64,000 nt of DNA from Methanosarcina sp. ERenArc_MAG2 (GTDB taxonomy: Archaea > Halobacteriota > Methanosarcinia > Methanosarcinales > Methanosarcinaceae): the NCBI GenBank assembly GCA_023955635.1, contig JAMXHR010000009.1, positions 434,001 through 498,000 on the forward strand, read 5' to 3'. The notes under the pieces are model-generated. The model made no database searches. It was given only the letters and a program-made list of their open reading frames with translations, and was not told the DNA's origin. Below are positions 45,896 to 56,454 of the stretch, piece by piece; the stretch's first letter is position 1, and each line of letters starts with the position of its first letter. The translations under genes and the position numbers were made by a program.

Positions 45896-47152
45896 ATGAC
45901 AAAAATCAAATACCTATTTATTCTTTTTGTATTATCGTTGTTTTTGATCTCCTCTTTTTTTGCAGCTCCTGCTTCTGCATCTGTCGGGGGAGCTAACCTC
46001 AAAGTTACAATAATCGAAACAAATCCGTATCCTGTAAAAATAGGAGAATATCTGAATCTGACCGTTCAGGTGGAAAACATCGGAGGAGATAAGGCCGACA
46101 ATGTTGACATAGAAATTGTACCTCAATATCCTTTCTCTCTCGATTCCGAGGCAAATGCCATTCAGAACGTCGGAGTCCTCAATCCTGGCAGGACTGCTAC
46201 AAAGGAATTTCACCTTTTTGTAGACAAAAATGCGCAGAAAGGAGTACGCTCTATTGACATTAGAACAAAAACAGGTAGAGACGATCCCTGGAGTGAGAAA
46301 AGCTTTGACATCAGAATAGGTACTGAAACATTTAACAGTAAAGGTACAGTTGAGCTTAAGGAAATTGTTTCGGACCCCAAGGCTTTCATGCCCGGAGACA
46401 GAGGCACTATCACTGTAACTCTTACGAACACTGCAACTACTCCAACTGTCACGATTGATGGAAGTGACTTTGATACCAATGCCAGAATTCAGGCTGCTGT
46501 TTTAAGGCCTTTATCCGAGGGAATAATTGTCCTTGACGCCCCTTATGAAGATATGGGCCTTTTAGGACCTGGGAATAGTATCACACTGACTTTTAATATT
46601 AAGATTGCAGAGGATGCTGCAGAAGGAACTCACAACCTTGAACTTGCAATAGAAGGTAATTCCTTCGATTACAACAGCAGAAAAAATATTCCTATCAAGG
46701 TCGATTCTTCAAATATAAGAGTGATACCTTCAAAAGAACTTCAAATGGTAAATGGCGAATCTACCCTTGAGTTCGATGTAGCGAACACCCATCCGAACGA
46801 GTTTAATTCTGTAAGAATAAAACCTGAAGCACAAGGAGTGAGATTTTACCCTGTGGAATATTTCATAGGGCCAATGAATCCTGACGAGCTTTTTACAATA
46901 GAATTTAATGCAGTGGCAGATAATTCCTCGGATTCCAGAAGGGAAATCTCTGAGCCTATAAATCTGACACTTTCAGCAAGTTACGGCAACGGAATAAATA
47001 AACACGAAAATATAGTAAGTAATATGTCTATTCAGTCTGTTGAGGAAACTAAGGGAGGCAGTTCAAATATGGTTATTGCAGGTTTATTACTTATTGTCGT
47101 TGGTGCTGCAGGTGTTTTTCTTTATAGAAAGAATAAGCAAAGTAAAAGGTGA
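45896..47152 (+). CDS. surface-exposed COG1361/sarcinarray-like protein, unit 2
   Basis: A 418-residue protein with a signal peptide (YLFILFVLSLFLISSFFAAP), Ig-like repeats of the NEW3/CARDB kind and a C-terminal membrane helix (MVIAGLLLIVVGAAGVFLY) with a basic tail. It is intact, unlike the unit 1 copy. About 400 bases in the middle match unit 1 with no difference, while both ends diverge, which suggests gene conversion. It probably works with the ABC ATPase encoded just upstream. GGGGTGG precedes the ATG. Confidence 0.82.
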   Translation: MTKIKYLFILFVLSLFLISSFFAAPASASVGGANLKVTIIETNPYPVKIGEYLNLTVQVENIGGDKADNVDIEIVPQYPFSLDSEANAIQNVGVLNPGRTATKEFHLFVDKNAQKGVRSIDIRTKTGRDDPWSEKSFDIRIGTETFNSKGTVELKEIVSDPKAFMPGDRGTITVTLTNTATTPTVTIDGSDFDTNARIQAAVLRPLSEGIIVLDAPYEDMGLLGPGNSITLTFNIKIAEDAAEGTHNLELAIEGNSFDYNSRKNIPIKVDSSNIRVIPSKELQMVNGESTLEFDVANTHPNEFNSVRIKPEAQGVRFYPVEYFIGPMNPDELFTIEFNAVADNSSDSRREISEPINLTLSASYGNGINKHENIVSNMSIQSVEETKGGSSNMVIAGLLLIVVGAAGVFLYRKNKQSKR

Positions 47153-47157
47153 GTGCC

Positions 47158-47219
47158 TTTGAGAATATAATATTTCCTGTCAAGTAGATTTGAGAATATA
47201 ATATTTCCTGTCAAGTAGA
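47158..47219. repeat. two tandem copies of a 31-bp unit
   Basis: The unit starts TTTGAGAATATAATATTTCC and ends TCAAGTAGA. It occurs at 47158-47188 and 47189-47219 without change, just after the unit 2 surface protein gene. Confidence 0.9.
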
Positions 47220-47449
47220 ATCTATCATGAAAACTAAATTTGCATAGATAGTTGAGGATGGCACAGTTAGGCAGTTCTTTCTGAATATAACAAACAGTTT
47301 CAGGCTACGCTCTGCCATTGCGATCAAATCCTGCTAGGAACTGGAGAGTAATCACCAATCCCTAGTTTTAACAAATAATTTTTCAAATTATTTTTTTAAT
47401 AATTAAAATATTCCTTTTTCGCTTTCTTTTTGGACGATAAGCCTTCTTT

Positions 47450-48786
47450 CTAGTCTATCGGAAGATTGAAAGTAAATGTGCTACCTTCTCCAACCTCGGA
47501 GTCTACCCAGATTTTTCCTCCGTGAAGGTCTATAAAGTTTTTGACTATATACAGTCCAAGTCCAGCTCCACCGTACCCCGGGCTGTAGAAGAATCTACCT
47601 GGATAAAGGGCATAAATATTTTTTCTTGATCTCCTTTTGACAACCCTATTCCGCTGTCCGAAACTTTAATCTCAAGCATTCCTTCTTTTTTGCAGGCGCT
47701 TACAACAACTTTCCCTTTCTTAGGAGTGAATTTTATAGCGTTGCTCATGAGATTGTACAGGATCTGCCTCAGTTTTGTCCTGTCAGCTCGGACACTTTCA
47801 ATTGAAGTATCAACTCTTACTTCTACGCTAATTTTCTTATTTGAAGCAGGCGAGATGAGCTTCATTCTGACCTCTCCTATAAGGCTGGCAATATCAATTT
47901 CTTCATAGTTAAGATTCCCTTCACCGTCTTCGAGGCTTGAGATATCAAGAAGATTATTGATAATTTCCAGAAGGTTTTTCCCGCTTATGAGAATATTATT
48001 GACATATTTTGATTGTCTCGTGTTAAGAGATCCGAAAGCCCCTTCCAGCAGCAAATCGGAAAAACCTATCACAGAATTGAGGGGAGTCCGAAGTTCATGG
48101 CTCATGTTCATGATGAACCCATTCTTGGCTAGGTTTGTGGCTTCAGCGTCGTTTTTCGCCATGAAGATAACTTTTTCCAGTTTTGTCCGCTCTTCTGGCT
48201 GTCCTAAACACTTCCATTTCCCTTTGATAAAAATGCCTTTTTCCTCCATTAGTTCAAGCAGTATGCTACCCGAAAGTTCTTTAAGAGGAAGAGTACAGAG
48301 AAATGTGAGACTTTTGTTGCTACCCGACACACCTATTTCAACGGTCTTTCTGCACGTTTCAAGACAGGACTTAAGAGAAGTTCCAGCATTTTTAAGATCG
48401 AAATTCGTTCTAAATCCAGAAAAACCTCCTGAAATGGCTTTTTTACGTCCTGTTTCTAAAAGTTCTTTTACTGCTGATGCGAGGATGATGGTGTTTTCAG
48501 GAAGTGATTCAGCAGACTTCAGGATCTCTAATTGAGAAGAAACGAGATAGTGCTCGATGTCCACTGTCTTTTTAAGTTCATCCTTTGCTCTTTCAGTTGC
48601 CACTTCATCCGGGGAAATCCATAAGCAATATTCTCCTCTTTCAATCCCTTGCTTAAAATAAGCAACAAGTAATTCGGTCAATTCTTCGATATCTTCATAT
48701 ACGGCAGAGATATGGGGGCTCTGCTGAACGCTTAAAAAAAGTCCGGGGTCTTCATTAATATTTTTTTGCAAAATCTTTCCCTCCAT
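47450..48786 (-). pseudogene. MEDS-domain sensor histidine kinase, frame broken in a C run
   Basis: An N-terminal MEDS-like sensor domain (HISAVYEDIEELTELLVAYF, then GEYCLWISPDEV) is followed by a HisKA domain (NMSHELRTPLNSVIGFSDLL, phospho-His) and an HATPase domain ([25 protein letters not shown]). The frame is lost at CCCC (47576-47579). One more base continues it as [20 protein letters not shown] to a TAG at 47450. It has no membrane helix, so it is cytoplasmic. ATG 48786 is preferred to the upstream ATG 48888. No response regulator is nearby. Confidence 0.8.
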
Positions 48787-49201
48787 GTGATTACAGTAAA
48801 TACGTTTTAAGTGGTATGCAACCGGGTTTGAATGGGATATGAGACAGAGTCTACAAAGGTATAAACCGTAAATATTCAGAAATTCCATGAGACTTAAAGT
48901 ATTTTTAAATAATTTAAAAAATCCAGAGCAATATTTCTCATTTTAAGCTCGTGACACTTTGTACATATGTTTCGTTTTTTTAATGTATATCACTAGCATA
49001 TATAAGAAATGTGCGAATATATACTGTTCTTTTAACAGCCATTTATTATATATTTGAGGATTAATATTTACAGGGTTATTAGAAACCGTGTGCTGCGTAC
49101 ATGTTGTTACACTGTCTGCAGGCTGATAACTTGAAATTCGGTACTTATATCAAATCTTAAACAGAGTTGCAGCAGACAAGGGTGGAGAATTAGAGGGTTT
49201 T
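48787..49201. other. intergenic region between the histidine kinase and the permease remnant
   Basis: This 415-base A+T-rich stretch has TATA-like sequence near 49045. No gene is seen. Confidence 0.45.
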
Positions 49202-49700
49202 ATGCTAAATGTAAAGCAAGCTATCAAAATCTCTCTTGGGAGCATAATGAAGCGCAGAACTCCTTTCGGACCTGACTACGCTTGTCATTATCCTGGGGAT
49301 TGCTGCAGTGGTTGCAAACTTCTCTCTTAGGTAGAGCTTTAATATTTATTTTGAAGGCGAGATCAAAAGCTCAGGGTTCCAATTTTATTATCGTATAGAG
49401 TCAAGAGCAAAATCTCTTCTACAACACCGAACTGCAACTCAGATAATCACTATGGAAAAGCGGAATTTTCATAACCGATCAGGATGCTTTTTCCGTAGCT
49501 ATAGGGTCCAAGGTGGCAGATGAAAAGTTCAAACGAATTTCCACTCGCAGTTCGATAAACGTTACGCTAAAGGATAGTATCTGCAGGATTTAAAGTCGGC
49601 GTTATGGTAAGTGCAGTTGTTAATGGACCTAAAACCATTGCTCTGTACAATGAAAAACCAGCTGAGATAAAAACATTAAAAATCGGTTAGATCAATCCCA
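49202..49700 (+). pseudogene. decayed MacB/FtsX-type permease (possible lost partner of unit 2)
   Basis: The start MLNVKQAIKISLGSIMKRRT parallels that of the unit 1 permease. LGIAAVVANFSL and SSGSNFII with LFYNTEL follow, each in a different frame, then scattered fragments to about 49700. There are many frame changes and a large part is missing, so this is real decay. It could be the original third gene of unit 2, separated by the histidine kinase. Confidence 0.6.
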
Positions 49701-49816
49701 CATTCCGCAGTATTTTTTTGAAAATCACTATTTTTTCTGATAGCGTTTTTGGAACCTCTTAAAAGAATCTGAAATCAAATGACGCTCGGTGAAAATTTTA
49801 ATAATAAAAATGAGAA

Positions 49817-50176
49817 TTAATTGACAATGGACGTCTTATTTGTAGCATCACTGTCATAAAATATAATTTTAACTTTTTCTTCTGTGATCAATCCTTGATT
49901 AATTATTTCGTCTAATTTTGGTCTTATTCGATCAATATTCTCTTCAAGATCAGCGACTTCAATAAGTATTGGCAAATCAGTTGACAAACGTAGTATAGAA
50001 GTCGTATGAATAAAGCTATGTTTTCCAAAACCTGTTATGCCCCTGAAAACGGTTGCTCCGGCTATACCTTCCGCCTTTAGCATTTCAACAATATGCATAT
50101 ACAATGGCTTGCCTTCGTACCGATCGGATTCACCTATAAATATTCTCAATAATATGGCTGTAGACTCCCTTTTCAT
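49817..50176 (-). CDS. DUF190 protein encoded with CrcB
   Basis: A 119-residue protein starting MKRESTAILLRIFIGESDRY with the DUF190 core (GKPLYMHIVEMLKAEGIAGA, FRGITGFG, LSTDLPILIEVAD). DUF190 genes often accompany crcB; the function is unknown, and a PII-like ferredoxin-like fold is predicted for the family. ATG 50176 is chosen over 50215, which overlaps crcB. Confidence 0.82.
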   Translation of the reverse strand: MKRESTAILLRIFIGESDRYEGKPLYMHIVEMLKAEGIAGATVFRGITGFGKHSFIHTTSILRLSTDLPILIEVADLEENIDRIRPKLDEIINQGLITEEKVKIIFYDSDATNKTSIVN

Positions 50177-50211
50177 ATGATTTCCCTCAATAGCTCTCAT
50201 TTTATCCGTTT

Positions 50212-50610
50212 TCATTTCATTCCCCTCAATAGATAAGTGCTAAAGCTCAGAGCTACAATTTTACCTGAGTATACAGCCAGCATTGAAAATAATACTGTCG
50301 ATACTAAATTTATAGCCAGAAGTGTTAATTTTGAGTCATCAAGCAACCTGAATGATTCATAGCCAAATGTTGATAATGTTGTAAAAGCTCCTATTACGCC
50401 AATCGTAAGAAATATCCTGGTTTCCTCACCAAAAAGACCCTGGTATTCAGAAAGGTACATTATTAAGCCCAGAAAAAAACTGCCAATAGTGTTTATAACT
50501 AATGTCCCTACAGGGAAACTAACAAAGCCATTCTGTATCCATCCACCTAAGGTGTATCTAAGGATAGCACCTATGAAGCCGCCTATACCTACCAATAAAA
50601 TAGTATACAC
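50212..50610 (-). CDS. crcB: fluoride channel CrcB (Fluc)
   Basis: A 132-residue four-helix membrane protein with GIGGFIGAILRYTLGGWI, GTLVINTIGSFFLGLIMYL and FTTLSTFGYESFRL, the Fluc signature (Asn and Gly-rich helix breaks, aromatic lining). It forms dimers that export fluoride. A fluoride riboswitch sits just upstream, so it is probably induced by fluoride. Confidence 0.92.
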   Translation of the reverse strand: MYTILLVGIGGFIGAILRYTLGGWIQNGFVSFPVGTLVINTIGSFFLGLIMYLSEYQGLFGEETRIFLTIGVIGAFTTLSTFGYESFRLLDDSKLTLLAINLVSTVLFSMLAVYSGKIVALSFSTYLLRGMK

Positions 50611-50628
50611 AATAAAACCTCAATAATT

Positions 50629-50695
50629 AATGTAGAAGTCATCAGCGTAAGCGGTTTAGACTGAAGAGTCCAGGCGGACTTCATCACCTATAGGA
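50629..50695 (-). promoter_or_regulatory. fluoride riboswitch (crcB motif)
   Basis: On the minus strand the leader reads GGTGATGAAGTCCGCC, then a GACT-CTTC-AGTC hairpin, then AACCGCTTACGCTGATGACT and TCTAC. These match the crcB-motif aptamer: GGTG pairs with CGCC, GAAGT in the first block pairs with ACTTC in the last, and the CTGATG core is intact. It ends about 20 bases before crcB. Confidence 0.88.
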
Positions 50696-50789
50696 TACCT
50701 TTTTCCTGCCATTAAATAAATAGCTTATGAAAGAACGCACATTGAAAACTGCAAAAACTCACCTTCCAGCCCGGCTACACCCCCGACGA

Positions 50790-51200
50790 TCACTGCTCCT
50801 TCGGTCGGGTAGCCATGCACCGTGCAGCGTACATCGCGCTCATGTAGCACGGCGTACTAGCACAGTTAACGGCTGAAAGCGCACGTACAAACTCGAGCTG
50901 GAGCGCACCATTAATCTTCCCTCCTCCTTCCCGGAGTACCTCACCTTCGGGAGCATAACCCGTACCGCCTAAATTAACGCGCCCGTCCGCTGTAACAACC
51001 ATGAGTAAAGTCATCTCGGTCTTTGTGAGAGTGCCTGTTTTATCGGAGGCAATAACATTTGCCGAAATTATTGTTGCTATAGGCAGCAGGATAACGAGCA
51101 CATCTTGAAATTGCGCGAGGAATTTTCTCAAGGCAAGCACCGACTTCTCCTTCATCAACTTGTTCTTGCCGTACCTATCGAGCCGAATGAAGAATGTTTC
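50790..51200 (-). pseudogene. P-type cation ATPase remnant with a large internal deletion
   Basis: The N-terminal part (RLDRYGKNKLMKEKS, then FLAQFQDVLVILLPIATIIS) is joined in frame to NVIASDKTGTLTKTEMTLL, the phosphorylation motif. In full-length Ca2+-type P-ATPases some 200 residues, including transmembrane helices and the actuator domain, separate these parts. The rest of the protein after GALQLEFVRALSAVN is lost. It is a clear relic and is not repairable by a run-length change. Confidence 0.75.
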
Positions 51201-51801
51201 ATCGAAAAATCAACCTCAAACGCAAAAAAATATTGGAAAATAGATAGACAGTATGATACAGGAAACTTCAGGAAACTTCAGGAAAAATCGAATGATTCCA
51301 AGCTTATTTTTACTTAGCGGTTGCACATGTATAGTAGAGTTCTGACCCAACGCCAATATTTAAAAGTGATCTCCTCAAATGGTCTTTTAACAATTACTCA
51401 ATCAGACTGCACTTAAATATCCTTATTGTGTATATACATCATGGCCTACGCTAACGGATCCCGGTTAATTTTGAGAGCTAGTCCGGGTAATATCCTGAGT
51501 ATTGGAGTCTGACGAGCCAATTTATAGTGTTTCAAATCCTAAAACATGCGTCGCAAGGCCCGGTAAAGGGGGAGAAAGTCGCAAACTTAAACAATGGAAA
51601 ATCGGGGCTGCTAACTGATCAAAATATTTAAAAGATTAATACCATAATTGCACGCAATATCCCCACTATTACATTTCAATCAGTGCTTTGAGCCTGTATA
51701 GATTAAAAATCAGGTATAACATGCCTCTTACTGAAGCACAAGAGTTATTTTCATTATTTTTTGCAATTTATTTCTCTTTGATAATAGATCGCTCCCATTA
51801 A
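51201..51801. other. intergenic region without a supported gene
   Basis: This 601-base stretch holds scattered degenerate sequence, including a purine-rich tract near 51560-51585. No gene, tRNA or repeat was found. Confidence 0.4.
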
Positions 51802-52197
51802 ATGTATAAACCCTGGGATACATACAATGCCTGGAAAGGAAAGCCTCACAATGTTAAGCGTTTGGTGGTAGCTTGGATTATTTTATTTGTTACGCCGATG
51901 TTTCATTTTTCAATCTTATTTCTCCTGCTGGGATCAGTTAATGTTCAATTCGATATGACGATTAGCGGCATATCAAATGTTGTTTTAATCAGCTTTAGTT
52001 CATTTTTCGATTTTGGTTACTTCAGAATATATGAATCTTTTGTGCATAAATATCCAGAGTATTTTTTCGCAGATGAAGAATTGATGCAATTAGAGCGCTT
52101 AGGCAGAATTCTCCCGGATTTTTGGGCTCATTTTATACCCGGAGCTTTATACGTGATCATATCTATTTTGATGATGCTAACAGCGATTTATTATTGA
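51802..52197 (+). CDS. hypothetical membrane protein
   Basis: A 131-residue protein with about three membrane helices (LVVAWIILFVTPMFHFSILF, ISNVVLISFSSFFDFGYF, IPGALYVIISILMMLTAIYY) and a charged loop (FADEELMQLERLGR). It starts MYKPWDTYNAWKGKPHN. The family is not recognised. A 190-bp MITE follows 26 bases after the stop. Confidence 0.6.
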   Translation: MYKPWDTYNAWKGKPHNVKRLVVAWIILFVTPMFHFSILFLLLGSVNVQFDMTISGISNVVLISFSSFFDFGYFRIYESFVHKYPEYFFADEELMQLERLGRILPDFWAHFIPGALYVIISILMMLTAIYY

Positions 52198-52223
52198 GCC
52201 TATCTCAAAACTCATTTTAGATA

Positions 52224-52413
52224 CATTGGTCATCGGTTAAGGAATTTTCTTGCCTGAAAGCTATCGATTTTGCACCAAAAGGCTGCCTTACACTTTGGCC
52301 TTTTTACATGAAATCGATACTCTGTTCCAGTCTACAATATGTTCAAATTTATAACAACTGTTGTGGAAATAAAGGCAATTTATCACGATTCCTCACTTAA
52401 CCGAAGACGCATG
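52224..52413 (-). mobile_element. 190-bp MITE-like element, copy 2
   Basis: This is the reverse-orientation copy of 4945-5134 with the same length. The centre differs: AAGGCAGCCTT here against TTAATCATGATTAA in copy 1, each an inverted repeat. The rest of 52414-53095 holds no supported gene; a partly paired CCTTTTGGTGTTGTGG segment near 52945 may be a leader structure for the next gene. Confidence 0.75.
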
Positions 52414-53095
52414 ATTTTAGATATAATTATTATTTAGGCTTTCAAGAAATGAGATTGAGAGAAACAGGTTTTGAGTTATGCGATACCCTCTAAGATAAGT
52501 TATTATTATCCTGCTTCAAGAATATCCAGAATATGGGATTATTAATTTGATTCATGGTTATGAATAAAATATGAGAATTAAACAATTACAGGTTTATTAT
52601 CTTTTTTTCCAATAGGTGACGCCTGCTCATGATATTCAATTGCTATTCTGAGCTCACCCTGATGGCTGTACACTACCTCCCAGGTCTCCAACGAGGATTC
52701 TTTTTTCAGAAAAGTTCTAAGATTTTCTCACGCACTTTGATCATCAGGACTCTCGCAGTTGAATTAAAACCAGTAGTCTGAGATTTCAAACAATTTCAGT
52801 AAAAATATCAAAAAGTATCAATAACATTAATCATCTATGACGATTTATAAAAATATTTGTTCTTTAATTGAGTAAGATATAAGTATAAAGGGCGGAATAA
52901 TAAAATATTCTTTATATTTATCAATTCGGGGAAGAAAGTCGAACCTTTTGGTGTTGTGGAAGTAATTTACCACACGAGAAGGCCTGTCTGATTTTAGAAC
53001 TGCAGGATACAAATTCTTACAAAAACTGTTCTTGTTGGTTTAAAGCAGGCTCTTCAAATTCCGAGAGTGATAACTTTCTAAAAGGGGGTAGAATA

Positions 53096-54708
53096 GTGAA
53101 ACAACAATTATCGCTAATTTTAGCGTCTGTTTTCTTAATTACGCTAGCCTGCTCAACTATTGCAGTGGGCCAGAACTGGACTATGGTTAACTATGATGAT
53201 TCCATGTCCAGGCATAGTAATCAGACTGAGATAGGCAAGGATAATGTAAATCAGTTAGAGGTCAAGTGGATTTTGAACACAGGATCTACAATTGAGGACT
53301 CGCCTTTAATCGTAGGAAATACTGGGTATGTTCAGAATAACAAGTACCAGGTCATTGCTTTTGATATGGATACTGGGCTTAATAAGTGGAAGTATGACCC
53401 TAAAACCGGATCTTCACCTGCACATGGCATAGCATACGACAAAGGAGTAATTTACGCTCCAACTGGTCCTAACGGGACTGTAGTCGCCCTAAATGCCGAC
53501 CACGGCAAGAAAATCTGGGAGTCGCCTGCTTTGCAGCCTCTAGGAGGATCATTCGTTCTTACTTCACCCCCGCTTATATGGAAAGATTATGTAATTGCTG
53601 GATCTGCATTTGGAGATGTGGTCCTTCAAGGTCCTCCTGCATCGAAAGGAACGGTTACTGCCCTGGATAAGAAGACCGGCAAAATAGTATGGCAGATCAA
53701 CACTACTGCAGGTGAATGGGTTACGGGAGAGAATGCCAGTACTAATGGCGGTGCCACTGTATGGACGGGCGGAGCAATTGATACTGACAAAGGCATAGTC
53801 TATCTGCCCTGTGGCAATCCTGCACCCGATTTCGACACATCCAGCAGACCCGGGGAGAATCTGTATTCAAACAATGTGATTGCCGTTAACATTACTACTG
53901 GAAAGATTCTCTGGGCGACGCCCTTCATCGCAGCAGGTACGGTTCTAAACGTCACCATTCCCGACACCCATGACTGGGATACTTGCTGGGGAACTAATCT
54001 AGTTACTATTAACTCTAGCAAAGGCCCCGAGAAAATAGTCATTGGCCACAATAAAAGAGGAGATATTATGGCGATGAATTCAACTACAGGAAAGCCAATC
54101 TGGTGGGAAAATGTGGCTTATCTCTACCGCACAGACGTTCCGGCCATGCCAAATGGCAGCGGAGCGGTCTGGCCCAGTCCAAGCGGGGAGTCCATGCATA
54201 TTCAGCCTTTGATGAGAATAATGTCTATGTTGCCGTAACCAATCAAGGAAGAAACTTCTTCAGCAGTCCGGGAGAAGGTCATGCTGAGCCTGCATTTGAG
54301 TCCATGCCAAATGGCATTGGAAACGGCTCCATCACTGCCCTGGACCTGAAAACCGGCGAGATCAAGTGGGAACATAAGACCGATTTCCCAACCTGGGTAT
54401 CACCCCTGGTTACCAATGGAATGGTATTCTCAGGTACAATCACGGCTGTGGGAAATAATGAAACAGGCGTAACCTATCCGTTTAGCGACTATGGAGACCC
54501 GACTGAAACGCCGCTTATAACCTCGGGAATCCTCAGGACCTTTGATGCCGAAACTGGTAAAGAGTTGTGGAAATTCAATGTAGGAGCCCCAATTAGCATA
54601 GGTGGACCATCTATAGGAAGGGGTATGCTATTGGTGCCCACAGGAAACAACATGGAAGCCACCAACCCGGGTGGCTATATCGTTGCCTTTGGGCTTCCAG
54701 AAGAATAA
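53096..54708 (+). pseudogene. secreted PQQ-like beta-propeller protein, frame broken in a G run
   Basis: A signal peptide (LILASVFLITLACSTIAVG) precedes repeated propeller blades with the W-type motifs of PQQ-binding proteins (AFDMDTGLNKWKYDP, ALNADHGKKIWESP, ALDKKTGKIVWQINT, ALDLKTGEIKWEHK, FDAETGKELWKFN). The frame stops at 54238. One added G in GGGG (54185-54188) restores it (RGVHAYSAFDENNVYVAV) to 54708, about 537 residues. The start is GTG after AAGGGGGT. Whether it binds PQQ is unknown. A terminator follows. Confidence 0.82.
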
Positions 54709-54731
54709 ATGAATATATTACTTGAGTATTA

Positions 54732-54768
54732 TTTAAGCGGCAGAGAATGAGCCGCTTAAAATCTTTTT
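54732..54768 (+). terminator. stem-loop terminator after the PQQ-propeller gene
   Basis: TTTAAGCGGC pairs perfectly with GCCGCTTAAA across a 9-base loop and is followed by ATCTTTTTT. Confidence 0.85.
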
Positions 54769-54941
54769 TAGATATTACCTGAGAGTTTTGCGCTAGATAA
54801 CGATAAAGTTCCTTCCTTAAAAGCTTTGAAAGATTGAATTCTCTTCGGCCGATTACTTATGAAAAAGAGGTTTAATGAAATGTATAATTTCTAAGAAGGA
54901 AATAGGGTATCAAATATTATTTCATAGCAGTGGGGATAATA

Positions 54942-55846
54942 ATGATTGAAACTAGAAAGATAGCAAAGGTTCTGAAGAGCAAGCCCACAATTGAAGGAGC
55001 AGGCGTCCACCTTAAACGTGCATTTGGATTCAGCCAGGTTCCTATTTTCGACCCTTTTTTGCTGCTGGATGATTTTAGGTCCGATAATCCGGAGCACTAT
55101 ATCAAAGGTTTTCCCTGGCACCCTCATCGCGGTATAGAGACGATCACTTACGTTCTTCGTGGGGATATAGAACATGGGGACAGTATGGGAAATAAGGGAA
55201 TAATTTCATCAGGTGATGTACAGTGGATGACTGCCGGAAGTGGAATTATACACCAGGAAATGCCCAAAGGAGACCCACACGGTTTAATGTACGGATTTCA
55301 GCTGTGGGCTAACCTCCCTAAATCTCATAAAATGATGGACCCACGCTACCGGGAAGTAAAAAGTGATCAAATTCCAGAGGTATCCCTGGATAACGACACG
55401 AAGATCAGGGTCATTTGTGGAAACGTAGGAGGTATGAAAGGGCCAGTTCAAGACATTGTAACCGATCCAGAATACCTCGATATAACCGTTCCAGCTGAAT
55501 CAGAGTTCTCACATCCTACCAAACGAGGACACACCGTTTTTGTATATGTCATCGAGGGAAAAGGGTACTTCTGCAAGGAGAAGGAACCATTTTCCTACGA
55601 TATGGAAGGCGTCAACTATTTTGATATGAAGCGAGATCCCTTCCTGGAAAATGGAGATATTGTCCTCTTTGATGATGGCGATCAAGTTACTGTCTCAACC
55701 GACAGAGACTATGTCAGGTTCCTGCTAATATCGGGAAGCCTATTGGTGAACCAATTGCTTGGTATGGTCCTATTGTGATGAACACTAATGACGAGTTGCG
55801 CATTGCTTTTGAGGAATACAACAATGGAACATTCATCAAGCAATAA
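54942..55846 (+). pseudogene. pirin-family protein, frame broken near the C terminus
   Basis: The pirin signature is clear: PIFDPFLLLDDFRSDNPEHY, FPWHPHRGIETITYVLRGDI with the metal His pair, and GDVQWMTAGSGIIHQEMP. The frame stops at 55778. One added A at AA (55736-55737) continues it (KPIGEPIAWYGPIVMNTNDE) to 55846, about 300 residues. Pirins are cupins with a metal site, and some have quercetinase activity; the archaeal role is unknown. ATG 54942 is chosen over an upstream GTG. Confidence 0.82.
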
Positions 55847-55849
55847 AAT

Positions 55850-56088
55850 TTCTGTCATTTGATGCAGTTCTTGAGGTATTTGACGCCCATGCAGTCATAG
55901 ATGCAAGTGGTGAAATGAGCGTTCTTGAACGTGAAGGTTACTATAGCCACTCTTTCCCAGGCGAGTGTGAAGTGCATAACTGGTGGTCGGTTGGTGCAAA
56001 ACTTCAAGCCGATTCACGCCAAAATTCAACTTTTTCTTATTATTTTGATATTATGGAGTTCAGAAACGTTTCTGTATCTCCAAATTGA
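55850..56088 (+). pseudogene. unidentified gene fragment
   Basis: An open frame downstream of pirin reads FDAVLEVFDAHAVIDASGEM, then REGYYSHSFPGECEVHNWW and SVGAKLQADSRQNSTFSYYF, to a TGA at 56088. The composition is protein-like, with paired Trp. There is no proper start (the first ATG is 55915), so the 5' end seems lost. Region 56089-56454 holds no supported gene. Confidence 0.4.
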
Positions 56089-56454
56089 ATTACTGAGCCG
56101 AACAATTTTCGATACTTTGTACTCTAACTTCACAGCTTTTTGTGTTGTTCATTTTTCTTAAATCTTCAGAATGAAATTCATTATTGAGTGACGTCATATT
56201 AAGCTTATATGATCAATATGGCTGAAATTAATTATGTCATAGTATCTGAAAAATAGGCTTATTGTAATCCCTTCCCTGAATTCGCAAAATAAAGAGTTGT
56301 TGCAGAGTATTGGCCAGTTACTGAAGAAAAAAGAAATAGCGGATAAAAGGCAAATGTCGGGCAAAATCTGGAGAAATTAGCCGGAGCTTAAAAATTTAAT
56401 ATTGAGATCGAGTATATACTGAAAAAAATTGGAGATTAATATCTCCGAATAAGA

